From Tranquillimonas sp964472855 (GTDB lineage Bacteria > Pseudomonadota > Alphaproteobacteria > Rhodobacterales > Rhodobacteraceae): a stretch of DNA of 64,000 nucleotides. Within the stretch, counting starts at the first letter, position 1. Every line of letters starts with the position of its first letter. A program made the position numbers and the translations under genes. This document shows positions 8,634-16,200 of the stretch, piece after piece. The notes under the pieces are model-generated. The model worked only from the letters and a program-made list of their open reading frames with translations. It was not told where the DNA came from and searched no databases. Location: the NCBI GenBank assembly GCA_964472855.1, contig CAYYMJ010000002.1, positions 1-64,000 on the forward strand, given 5' to 3'.

Positions 8634-9656
8634 TTAACGCCAGCCGACCGTGTTGAAGATGCGCTGGGCGGCGGGAATGTTTTCGGCCACGTCGGACAGG
8701 TTGATCTGGTCGGCGGCAAAGGTGCCGAGTGCGGCGACAGAAGGCGCCAGCGCCACGCCGCTGACGGCTGGGTATTCGTCGTTGCTGGCCGAGAAATACT
8801 GCTGGGCGCTGTCGCTGGCGAGATATTCGAGGAAGGTGACGGCATTGTCGCGGTGCGGTGCGTGGCGGGCGATGCCGGCGCCGGAAAGGTTCATGTGGGC
8901 GCCGTTGCCGTTCTGGTCGGGGAAGACCCAGCCGATCATGTCGATCTGGTCGCTGAGGCCGCGCACATCGCGGCGCAGGGCGCGCGAGAAATAGTAGCTG
9001 TTGGACAGGGCGATTTCGCATTCGCCCGACACGATGCCGCGCAGCTGGTCGGTATCGCCGCCTTGCGGCGTGCGGGCGAAATTGGCGACCACGCCGGCGG
9101 CCCAGTCCTGGGCGGCGCTTGCGCCTTCGTGGGTCACGATCGCCGCCATCAGGGTTTGCATGTAGGCATTGGTGCCCGAGCGGATGCAGACCTGGCCCGC
9201 GAACCGGGGATCGGCCAGATCGGCATAGGTGCGGGGCGGGTTCGCCACGTCGGTCTTGTCGTAGAATATGATCCGCGCCCGTTGCGAGAAGCCGAACCAT
9301 TGGTTGTCGGCATCCTGCAGGAAGGCGGGGATGCGCGCTTCGAGCCGTGTGCTGTCGACCGGCGACAGCAGCCCCGCCGCCTTGGCGCGTGCCAGCCGCG
9401 AGGTGTCGACTGTCAGCAGGACATCCGCCGGCGAGTTTCGGCCCTCGGCCGCCATGCGGGCGATCAGTTCGTCGGCATTGCCTTCGATCCGGTTGATGTG
9501 GATGCCGGTCTGATCCTCGAAATCGCTGTAGAGGCGTTCGTCGGTGTCGTAATGGCGCGAGGAATAGAGGTTCAGCGTGGTCTCGGCCATGGCCGGGGCG
9601 GTCAGCGCAATGGCGGCCAGGGCGAGGGCGATCAGGCGAGGGTTCAGGCGCATCAT
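8634..9656 (-). CDS. Iron(III)-type ABC transporter periplasmic binding protein
   Basis: A 340-residue periplasmic protein of the FbpA/FutA family that binds ferric iron for ABC import. A Sec signal peptide covers about residues 1-24, with cleavage expected after APAMA before ETTLNLYSSRHYDTDERLY, a typical mature start. The adjacent tyrosines in SNSYYFSRAL match the paired tyrosines that bind Fe(III) in this family. I chose the start at 9656 (tandem ATG) because the open frame further upstream codes for an implausible arginine-rich extension. No permease or ATPase gene is adjacent, so it must use partners elsewhere. The upstream region contains two copies of a GACT/AGTC-type motif that may mediate iron control. 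Confidence 0.88.
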   Translation of the reverse strand: MMRLNPRLIALALAAIALTAPAMAETTLNLYSSRHYDTDERLYSDFEDQTGIHINRIEGNADELIARMAAEGRNSPADVLLTVDTSRLARAKAAGLLSPVDSTRLEARIPAFLQDADNQWFGFSQRARIIFYDKTDVANPPRTYADLADPRFAGQVCIRSGTNAYMQTLMAAIVTHEGASAAQDWAAGVVANFARTPQGGDTDQLRGIVSGECEIALSNSYYFSRALRRDVRGLSDQIDMIGWVFPDQNGNGAHMNLSGAGIARHAPHRDNAVTFLEYLASDSAQQYFSASNDEYPAVSGVALAPSVAALGTFAADQINLSDVAENIPAAQRIFNTVGWR

Positions 9657-9677
9657 GGCTCCGCTGGTGGGTAGGAG

Positions 9678-9745
9678 ACTAAAACAGTCGGATACAGGAA
9701 TTGTTGCTGCATGCAAGGGTAGCTGATAGAAACAGTCGGAAAATG
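9678..9745. promoter_or_regulatory. Two GACT-N5-AGTC-type boxes upstream of the iron-binding protein gene
   Basis: The stretch GACTAAAACAGTCGGA at 9677-9692 is a GACT-N5-AGTC inverted repeat. GATAGAAACAGTCGGA at 9725-9740 is an imperfect copy sharing the AAACAGTCGGA half. Both lie in the 146 bases between two divergent genes. The position, plus an iron-type binding protein gene, suggests metal-responsive regulation such as the iron boxes described in Rhodobacterales. I cannot confirm the consensus. Confidence 0.45.
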
Positions 9746-9802
9746 TGATCAAACTGCGGTCGCGGCGGGCCGCGAACACGCTGAAACGGGCAGACGGGCG
9801 AC

Positions 9803-10813
9803 ATGGCGGAAATCGAAGCGACGCTGAAAGACCTTTATGGCCGCGCGCCGGACGATGCCGAGTTTCCCGGCGGCCGCTCGCGCAAGAGCCATATCTATCA
9901 TTTCGGCGACCTGAAGGTGGTGGCATCGCGGCGCAAGTCGCGTGGGCGCGCGGCGCTGGAGGCCGAGGTGTTGCGCCGGTTGGGTGACAGCGGCCTGGTG
10001 CCGAAGCTTATTCATCATCTGGACGAAGTGATCGTGCAGGAGTTCGTTCCGGGCACGCGCCTGACGGTGCGCCTGAACGAAAGCCGCGACGACGTGGTCG
10101 CCCGGCTGATGCAGACGGCGCTGGCGTCGCTTGCGGCCATCCACCGAGCGGCAGACCGCACCGGTCTGACCGGCGTTGTGCCGCTGCTGGGGGCCGATCC
10201 GGAATGGATAGGGGCGCTGAAGAATGCGCCGCATGCGCTGGCCGACGAGTTGGAGATCGCCTGCCCGGACTATGACTTTGGCGACGGGCTCGAGGCCGAT
10301 CCCAACGGCGGGCCGACCTTTACCAAGTGGGACGCGCGCCCGGCCAACGCCATGGTGCGCGACGACGGGCAGATCTGCTGGTTCGACTGGGAGCATGCCG
10401 GGCGACGGCGGTCCATCGACGATGCGGCCTGGTTGCTGGGCGACGAATGGTCGCCCGACCTTGGGGACGCAGAGGCGTCGGTTCTGGCCTATATGCCCGT
10501 GGTGGCGCCCGGCGGCCCGGCCCGGCAGGCGTTTCTGGCCTTTGGCGTGGCCCACAGCATCATGCGCCTGCGCCTGATCATGGGTCGTTATCGCAAGAAG
10601 GGCTGGGCCGAACAGGCGGTGGCGCTGAAATTTGACCGCATCGGCGTGAACCCGGCCAACACGCGGGTGATGACGGCGCGGGCCGGGCGCTGGGCGGGTG
10701 AACTGCCCGGGCTGGAACCGCTGGTCGAATTCTTTCAGGCGGTTGATGCAAAGATCGCCAGTTATGATACTGTGTCCGAGGCAGCGATGCAGGAGGCGGC
10801 CCGTGGCGACTGA
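9803..10813 (+). CDS. Aminoglycoside phosphotransferase/choline kinase-fold protein
   Basis: A 336-residue kinase-fold protein. The catalytic loop reads KWDARPANAMV, with D177 as probable catalytic base and N182 as metal ligand, replacing the usual HxDxxxxN by W-D. The metal-binding D195 is in CWFDWEHAG, the APH-family equivalent of DFG. The N-terminal lobe contains HIYHFGDLKVVASRRKSRGRAALEAEVLRRL, consistent with the ATP-binding lysine and helix C glutamate. It could phosphorylate a small molecule or a protein, and nothing points specifically to antibiotic resistance. The next gene starts inside its last codons, so the two are translationally coupled. It diverges from the iron-binding protein gene. 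Confidence 0.72.
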   Translation: MAEIEATLKDLYGRAPDDAEFPGGRSRKSHIYHFGDLKVVASRRKSRGRAALEAEVLRRLGDSGLVPKLIHHLDEVIVQEFVPGTRLTVRLNESRDDVVARLMQTALASLAAIHRAADRTGLTGVVPLLGADPEWIGALKNAPHALADELEIACPDYDFGDGLEADPNGGPTFTKWDARPANAMVRDDGQICWFDWEHAGRRRSIDDAAWLLGDEWSPDLGDAEASVLAYMPVVAPGGPARQAFLAFGVAHSIMRLRLIMGRYRKKGWAEQAVALKFDRIGVNPANTRVMTARAGRWAGELPGLEPLVEFFQAVDAKIASYDTVSEAAMQEAARGD

Positions 10814-11075
10814 TGCGCGAAACAAGATTGGTGCGGCTGGCAACGTTGCCGGCGCGGCGCGGCCGTTGCTGAGCTATCGCGACTATCTTTATGGCGGCGG
10901 CGACAACGGGTTTGACATCGGTGCGCGGCAGAACGACGCGCCCGCAACCGTTCAGGCGATTGGCGATGCGCGACACCCGGTGCGCCCGGTCCTGAAATAC
11001 CGCGACTATCTGTATGGCGGTGAAACCAATGACATTGTGGTTCCGCCGGTCACGAAAGGCGCCCGGTCGACCTGA
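10803..11075 (+). CDS. 90-residue protein with duplicated YRDYLYGG motif
   Basis: I do not recognise this family. Translation from the GTG at 10803 gives 90 residues; AGGAGG lies seven bases upstream and the start overlaps the kinase-like gene by 11 bases, which together support it as a real coupled gene. The octapeptide YRDYLYGG occurs at residues 25-32 and 66-73, each preceded by a hydrophobic pair and followed by an acidic or asparagine-rich stretch (GDNGFD and ETND). The DNA repeats are similar but differ at wobble positions, which implies selection on the protein. There is no signal peptide, membrane segment or cysteine. It could be a substrate or partner of the upstream kinase-fold protein; that is inference only. 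Confidence 0.6.
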   Translation: MATDARNKIGAAGNVAGAARPLLSYRDYLYGGGDNGFDIGARQNDAPATVQAIGDARHPVRPVLKYRDYLYGGETNDIVVPPVTKGARST

Positions 11076-11300
11076 GGCGTCGCGCCTGTGCCGGTTGCCC
11101 GAACCGCCTTTGCCAGACCATTTGGCACCTTTTCGAGGGCGGACACGGGCTTGCGGGACTGTTGTGCCGCGGTTCGGGGACGATGTCATCGCGGTGGTCC
11201 ATGCGATCCCGCAAGAAGGGCTCGACGCTGGTCAAGTACAGGCGCGGGCGTCATGGCGCTTCGGGTGACGCGAGACGCGGAACGGCAGGCGCATGACGCC

Positions 11301-11504
11301 TCAGTGGCTGGCGAACCAGGCAGTCTGATCCGCCCAGGGTGCGGGGGTATCTTTTCCAATCAGATATTTGTCTGTCATGCCATCGGGATGCTTGCCGCCG
11401 GCACTGGCGCCGGGATCGCACCGCAAGCGCATCGCCAGGGTCCTGAGTTCCTGAATCTGCCGGCGGGCGGCGCCTTCAGCCGTGGCGATATCCGCAACGG
11501 TCCT
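11301..11504 (-). pseudogene. Possible coding remnant at the left edge of the sugar region
   Basis: The 582 bases between 11076 and 11657 hold no convincing intact gene. On the minus strand one frame is open for 67 codons from just after a stop at 11505. It reads TVADIATAEGAARRQIQEL near its start and ends KDTPAPWADQTAWFASH at a stop at 11301. The composition is protein-like, but an initiation codon is lacking except an internal ATG that would leave about 43 residues. I interpret it as the C-terminal end of a lost gene or a short unrecognised gene. Confidence 0.3.
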
Positions 11505-11592
11505 TCATCCAACGCCCGCATTGTCCGCTCAACCGACATTGGATCCACCGGCGCCGATACCTGCCCAGTGGAAAATACCGCCATTTGGTCCC

Positions 11593-11625
11593 TTGTGTCA
11601 CCGAGGTAACATGCTAGTATGGTTA
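11593..11625 (+). promoter_or_regulatory. Promoter and operator site A of the fucose regulon
   Basis: TAACATGCTAGTATGGTTA at 11607-11625 is one of four related sites in the region. A candidate promoter (TTGTGT at 11593-11598, 16 bases, TAGTAT at 11615-11620) has its -10 inside the site, so binding would block transcription of the dehydratase gene that starts 33 bases further on. Confidence 0.65.
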
Positions 11626-11657
11626 GCAGTGAATGACCACCCTGGCGTGAAAACAAG

Positions 11658-12953
11658 ATGACGGCACGAATTACCCATTATTCACTCTATGACATCCGCT
11701 TTCCGACCAGCCGTTCACTTGATGGTTCGGATGCGATGAACCTCGCGCCAGATTATTCGGCCGCCTATGTTGTGCTTCATGTCAGCGATGGACCTGACGG
11801 CCACGGGATGACGTTCACCATCGGGCGAGGCAATGAAATCTGCTGCGCGGCCATTCGGGCCGTCGCGGACCTGCTGGTGGGACGCGAAGTCGACGGTCTT
11901 TTTGCCGATATGGGGGCCACCTGGAAAATCGTGACCGGAGACAGTCAGTTGCGATGGACTGGCCCGGAAAAGGGCGTCATTCATCTCGCGGCGGCTGCCG
12001 TGCTCAACGCGGTCTGGGATATGTTTGGGAAACATCGGCGCATGCCGGTTTGGCGCCTGATTTCCGAAATGTCCCCTGAGGACATGGTGTCGCTAATTGA
12101 CTGGCGTTATCTCTCGGACGCGCTGTCCCCGTCAGAGGCCATTGAACGCCTTCAAGAGCGCGCGGCAACGCGCGGTGCACGGTCATCCGAAATGGAAAGC
12201 CTCGGCTATCCTGCCTATACGACGTCGGCCGGGTGGCTTGGATACTCGGACGCCAAGATCAAGTCGTTGATGCAGACCGCCCTGGCTGACGGGTGGACGC
12301 ATTTCAAAATGAAGGTCGGCGCGAATATTGAAGACGATTGCAGGCGCGCGGGGATCATTCGTGGCGAAATCGGAGATGGTCGATATCTGATGATGGATGC
12401 CAACCAGGTCTGGGGCGTCGACGAAGCGATTGAAAACATGGAACGTCTGGCAGAATTCAATCCTTGGTGGATCGAAGAACCTACCAGTCCTGACGACATT
12501 TTGGGCCATGCGCGCATCGCGCGTTCCGTGGCGCCGATCAAGGTTGCTACTGGCGAACATTGCCATAACGCCGTGATGTTCAAGCAATTGATGCAAGCCA
12601 ATGCCATCGACATTTGTCAGGTGGACAGTTGCCGCCTCGCTGGTCCAAACGAGATTTTGGCGGTAATGTTGATGGCCGATAAATTCGACATCCCCGTGTG
12701 CCCCCATGCCGGTGGGGTCGGATTATGCGAGTTGATCCAGCATATGAGTTTTGTTGACTACATCGCAGTCTCGGGTCGGCTTGAAAACCGCATGCTTGAA
12801 TATGTCGACCATTTGCATGAGCATTTCGTCGACCCGGTACGCACGAAAAGCGGTCGCTATATTCCCCCGCAAAAGCCGGGTTTTTCGGTCGAGATGAAGG
12901 GCCAGAGCATTGCCGCCCACACCTTTCCGACCGGACAGGCATGGGCGGGCTGA
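11658..12953 (+). CDS. fucD: L-fuconate dehydratase (enolase superfamily)
   Basis: A 431-residue enolase-superfamily enzyme that dehydrates L-fuconate to 2-keto-3-deoxy-L-fuconate. Residue positions fit the FucD subgroup closely: KxK at K217/K219 in FKMKVG, and metal ligands D247 (DANQVWG), E273/E274 (IEEPTSP) and E300 (TGEHCHN). The catalytic base is H350 in CPHAGGVG. Length matches the characterised Xanthomonas enzyme. The neighbouring genes supply the other steps of the same pathway, which strengthens the assignment beyond generic mandelate-racemase-like proteins. It sits directly behind operator site A. It converges with the hydrolase gene, separated by only 15 bases. Confidence 0.92.
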   Translation: MTARITHYSLYDIRFPTSRSLDGSDAMNLAPDYSAAYVVLHVSDGPDGHGMTFTIGRGNEICCAAIRAVADLLVGREVDGLFADMGATWKIVTGDSQLRWTGPEKGVIHLAAAAVLNAVWDMFGKHRRMPVWRLISEMSPEDMVSLIDWRYLSDALSPSEAIERLQERAATRGARSSEMESLGYPAYTTSAGWLGYSDAKIKSLMQTALADGWTHFKMKVGANIEDDCRRAGIIRGEIGDGRYLMMDANQVWGVDEAIENMERLAEFNPWWIEEPTSPDDILGHARIARSVAPIKVATGEHCHNAVMFKQLMQANAIDICQVDSCRLAGPNEILAVMLMADKFDIPVCPHAGGVGLCELIQHMSFVDYIAVSGRLENRMLEYVDHLHEHFVDPVRTKSGRYIPPQKPGFSVEMKGQSIAAHTFPTGQAWAG

Positions 12954-12968
12954 TAATCCGGCGTTGGA

Positions 12969-13817
12969 TCAGGCGTCCCAGGCGACTGTCAGTTGACGCT
13001 GTTGGCCCAGCCCCTCGATTCCAAGCTCGATGACCTGCCCTTCGGTCAGAAAGACAGGCGGGTTCTGACCAAGCCCGACACCCGGAGGCGTGCCGGTTGA
13101 AATCATGTCGCCGGGCTGAAGGCTCATGAACTGGCTGACATAATGGACAAGATGAGCAACCCCATAAACCATGGTTCGGGTCGAGCCGTTTTGGTAGCGG
13201 TGCCCATCGACCTCGAGCCACATCGCCAGGTCTTGAGGGTCTGCAACTTCATCCCTGGTCACCAGCCAGGGCCCCGTCGGCCCAAAGGTGTCAGCCGACT
13301 TTCCCTTGACCCACTGTCCGGAACGCTCAAGCTGAAAGGCGCGCTCGGACAGGTCATTGATTACACAATATCCGGCGACATGATCCATCGCGTCGGCCTC
13401 GTCGACGTACCGCGCCTCGGTCCCGATCACGACGCCAAGTTCGACCTCCCAATCTGATTTTTCTGACCCGCGTGGGATTCTAACATCGTCATTCGGCCCG
13501 CAGATCGCCGAGGTCGCCTTGAAGAAAAGCACCGGCTCGGGCGGGACATCAACGCCCGTTTCGGCGGCATGATCGGCATAGTTGAGCCCGATACAGATCA
13601 TCTTGCCCACCGCTCCGACGCAGGCGCCAATTCGCGGTGTTCCTTCGACACGAGGCAGTGATGACGGGTCGATCGCGGCCAGATTCGACAGGCCCTCGGG
13701 CGACAACACGTCGCCAGCAATGTCCGCGACCACGCCTGACAAGTCGCGAACATGCCCCTGTTTATCCAACATTCCCGGTTTTTCCCGCCCCGGGGGGCCA
13801 AAGCGCAACAATTTCAT
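12969..13817 (-). CDS. Fumarylacetoacetate hydrolase family enzyme, probable 2,4-diketo-3-deoxy-L-fuconate hydrolase
   Basis: A 282-residue FAH-fold hydrolase. The family core is present as GLNYADHAAETG, then FKATSAICGPND, DWEVELGVVIG with the acidic metal ligands, CVINDLSERAFQ, and GTPPGVGLG near the C-terminus. In the oxidative L-fucose pathway such an enzyme cleaves 2,4-diketo-3-deoxy-L-fuconate to pyruvate and L-lactate. Generic annotation would call it ureidoglycolate lyase or acylpyruvase; the context of fuconate dehydratase and SDR favours the fucose role. The start at 13817 follows AAGGAGAGACAA, a good ribosome-binding site. It is 10 bases downstream of the SDR gene and certainly in the same transcript. 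Confidence 0.85.
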   Translation of the reverse strand: MKLLRFGPPGREKPGMLDKQGHVRDLSGVVADIAGDVLSPEGLSNLAAIDPSSLPRVEGTPRIGACVGAVGKMICIGLNYADHAAETGVDVPPEPVLFFKATSAICGPNDDVRIPRGSEKSDWEVELGVVIGTEARYVDEADAMDHVAGYCVINDLSERAFQLERSGQWVKGKSADTFGPTGPWLVTRDEVADPQDLAMWLEVDGHRYQNGSTRTMVYGVAHLVHYVSQFMSLQPGDMISTGTPPGVGLGQNPPVFLTEGQVIELGIEGLGQQRQLTVAWDA

Positions 13818-13827
13818 TTGTCTCTCC

Positions 13828-14562
13828 TTAAACGTTCGACCAGCCGCCATCGATTGTGATCGCCTGTCCGGTAACAAAAGCACTTTCATCGCTCGCCAGA
13901 TAAACGGCGAGGCTGCCTATTTCCTCGGGCTGTCCAAGCCGCCCCATGGGTTGACGCGCGACAAAGGCCGCGCGCGCCGTTTCATAATCGCCTTGTGCGC
14001 GAATTCTTGCCTGTAGGCTGGGGCTTTCGACGGTGCCCGGGCAGATGCAATTGCATCTTATCCCTTGTGATATGAAGTCGGCCGCAATGCTTTTCGTCAT
14101 GCCGACAACGGCCGCCTTGGTTGCGCCGTAAACAAAGCGATCGGGCGCGGCAATGATTGATGACGCGACAGAGGCGACATTGATGATGCTGCCGCCGCCC
14201 GTTTCGATCATCGCTGGCAGGAAAGCGCGGGTCACCTGGTACATGGACCGCACATTCAGGTTGAAGCTGAAGTCGAACGCCGCCGGGTCGCAGTCCAGTA
14301 TGGTGCCGTGATGTACGAACCCGGCACAATTGAACAGGATATCTGGCGCGTGGGTCTCATTTGCAAACTTTGCCACGGCCGCCGCATCGGTCACGTCAAG
14401 CGCCTGAGTGGCACATCCCATGTCGGCCAACGGCTTGAGTGTTTCACGGTTGAGGTCGGTTGCAATCACACGCGCGCCCGCTGCCGAAAAGGCTGAGGCC
14501 GTCGCCAATCCAATGCCCGCACCGGCTGCGGTGACAAGCGCCAACTTGCCTTGCAATCTCAT
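13828..14562 (-). CDS. SDR dehydrogenase, probable 2-keto-3-deoxy-L-fuconate 4-dehydrogenase
   Basis: A 244-residue classical short-chain dehydrogenase. The nucleotide-binding glycine motif is TAAGAGIGLA near residue 11, with an acidic residue in IATDLNRE that favours NAD+. The catalytic residues are the serine of NVASVASS and the Y/K of YGATKAAVVGMTKS, with CPGTVESPSLQARI following. It matches dehydrogenases that oxidise 2-keto-3-deoxy-L-fuconate at C4, feeding the hydrolase encoded next. The start at 14562 is set by the conserved MRLQGKLALVTAAG; frame open further upstream is not protein-like. It diverges from the GntR regulator, with operator site B between them. Confidence 0.88.
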   Translation of the reverse strand: MRLQGKLALVTAAGAGIGLATASAFSAAGARVIATDLNRETLKPLADMGCATQALDVTDAAAVAKFANETHAPDILFNCAGFVHHGTILDCDPAAFDFSFNLNVRSMYQVTRAFLPAMIETGGGSIINVASVASSIIAAPDRFVYGATKAAVVGMTKSIAADFISQGIRCNCICPGTVESPSLQARIRAQGDYETARAAFVARQPMGRLGQPEEIGSLAVYLASDESAFVTGQAITIDGGWSNV

Positions 14563-14611
14563 GTCTTGTTCATCATTGATGCCCCGCCTTGAACTCTTTG
14601 GATATTTGGAG

Positions 14612-14630
14612 TAACATGCTAGCATGCTAA
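14612..14630. promoter_or_regulatory. Operator site B, overlapping the start codon of the GntR regulator gene
   Basis: TAACATGCTAGCATGCTAA is the most symmetric of the four sites (core CATGCTAGCATG). It lies between the divergent SDR and regulator genes and includes the regulator's ATG at 14624, a layout that implies autoregulation. Confidence 0.7.
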
Positions 14631-15358
14631 CATTCAGCCAGTCGGGACAACAAGACGATTCCGACATCACAGCGCAGTTGCTGCCATTGTCCGAATTTGA
14701 AGGCACACTATCGAGTCGCGTGTACCATTGCCTGAAGGACGCGATTCTGACGCTCAAATACCAGCCCGGCCAAATTCTGCGAAAACCAGACATTTGCGAG
14801 CAATTGGGAATTTCTCGCAGCCCGGTTTCAGAGGCAGTAACCCGCCTGGCAGCCGAAGGTCTTGTGGATGTCGTTCCACAGGCTGGCACTTTTGTCGCCC
14901 GCTTTTCAATGGATGAAATTCGCGAAGGCGCTTTTCTTCGCGAGGCGTTGGAACTGGCGGCTGTCGAGATGGTTGCCGAGACGATTACGGATGACCAGAT
15001 CAGGCAACTGAAAAGAAACCTGCTCGTGCAACAGGCTCTTGTTGACGATCTGGATGTTCAGGGATTTTACGCATTTGACCGCGAAATGCACAATATGATC
15101 CTTGGCTTCACCAACTATCGCCGGTTGGCCTTTATGGCTGAAACCAGCTGGTTGCAGGTCAACCGGGCGCGACAACTGGTGCTGCCCAATCCAAAACGCG
15201 TCGCCGACACGTTGGCGGAACACAGGGCGATCGCGGCCGCGCTGGAAGCGCGTGACCCGGAGGCGGCGAGACAGGCGACAAGGGTGCATTTGCGCCAACT
15301 GTTGATAAGCCTTGAGATCGCAGAGAATGAGCATCCCGACTTGTTTCAGAAATCATGA
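14624..15358 (+). CDS. GntR family transcriptional regulator, FCD (FadR-type) domain
   Basis: A 244-residue regulator with a winged helix at about residues 30-95. The helix-turn-helix region reads KPDICEQLGISRSPVSEAVTRLAAEGLVDVVPQAG. An all-helical FCD effector domain covers about 105-235, including FYAFDREMHNMILG and EHRAIAAALEARDPEAARQATRVHL, with metal-ligand-type histidines. FCD regulators of sugar-acid pathways usually bind a pathway metabolite and release their operator. The start lies inside operator site B, and the best ribosome-binding site, GGAG, is 12 bases upstream, which is long. It is the only regulator in the sugar region and the obvious binder of the four operator copies. It stands next to the fucose genes rather than within a longer operon. 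Confidence 0.9.
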   Translation: MLTFSQSGQQDDSDITAQLLPLSEFEGTLSSRVYHCLKDAILTLKYQPGQILRKPDICEQLGISRSPVSEAVTRLAAEGLVDVVPQAGTFVARFSMDEIREGAFLREALELAAVEMVAETITDDQIRQLKRNLLVQQALVDDLDVQGFYAFDREMHNMILGFTNYRRLAFMAETSWLQVNRARQLVLPNPKRVADTLAEHRAIAAALEARDPEAARQATRVHLRQLLISLEIAENEHPDLFQKS

Positions 15359-15381
15359 CACGCGCGAATCGCCCCCGCTAG

Positions 15382-16200
15382 GCGGTTCGCCTGAACGCCT
15401 TCAAGCAGCTCGCATCGGGATCGGATGTTCGTGACTGGATTTCTGCCGCGGGCCAGGTCGGCGGGTAGGGTGCGGCCGATCTGAACTATCCCGATCAATT
15501 CGCCAAATACGCTACACCGCAGATGAGTGCATTTCTGGACTCGGCCGGCCTGCGCCTGAACGGTGTTGCCATGCGATATTACGCCGACCCCGGATTCAAG
15601 CTTGGCGCGTTTACCCATCCAGACCCGAGTGTCGCCATTGTCACGGAAACTGGGGAATATGGCGCGGTGATCGTATCGGGCGAGATCCATGAGTTCGAAT
15701 TTTCCGCGCTCGAATTTTCCCGGGATTGCAAAATGGTACTTTTGCAAAACGAGATGCCACCAGATCTTTTGCCCGCTGTCGCGGCAGCGGCGCGAAAATG
15801 CGGCGCGCAGGTGGTCTGGAATGCGGCGCCGGCCAAAGACATTCAAATCCGCGATCTGCATCTGGCCGACACCCTGATCGTGAACGCGGTGGAAGCTGCG
15901 GATATTCTGGCGCGCGACGACATGGGTCCCGATCCGGCGGCGGTTTTGCAGGGCTTGGCACAGCGGGCACCAAATGCGGAAATCATTCTGACCTTGGGTC
16001 GTGATGGCGTTGCCTACTGCGCCCCGCAAGGGCCGGGCGAAATCATTGCTGCGCACGCGGTCGAGGTGATTTCGACACATGGCGCGGGGGATGTATTTGT
16101 TGGAACGTTTGCGGCCAACCGATTGCGCGGCTCATCGCTGTCACAGGCCGTTGTGGCCGCCCAAGACGCTGCCGGCGCCCATATCAGTCAAAGACGATAG
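15382..16200 (+). pseudogene. Fused remnant: 5' part of a sugar isomerase/epimerase joined to the 3' part of a PfkB kinase
   Basis: The frame from about 15388 reads RLNAFKQ, SDVRDWISAAGQVGG, an in-frame TAG at 15466, then ADLNYPDQFAKYATPQMSAF and MRYYADPGFKLGAFTHPDP. This is the N-terminal part of a xylose-isomerase-like TIM-barrel sugar isomerase. Near 15625-15632 it switches directly to SVAIVTETGEYGAVIVSG and runs to STHGAGDVFVGTFAANRL, the C-terminal two-thirds of a ribokinase-family protein with its catalytic GAGD. Another in-frame TAG at 15379 removes the usual start. A deletion between two neighbouring genes explains the structure. An ATG at 15523 leaves 225 open codons, but the product would lack half of each fold. 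Confidence 0.8.

Noticed and set aside
11088..11609. 173-codon plus-strand frame before fucD
   Set aside because: Begins in low-conservation sequence, runs through operator and promoter, and has no recognisable motif.
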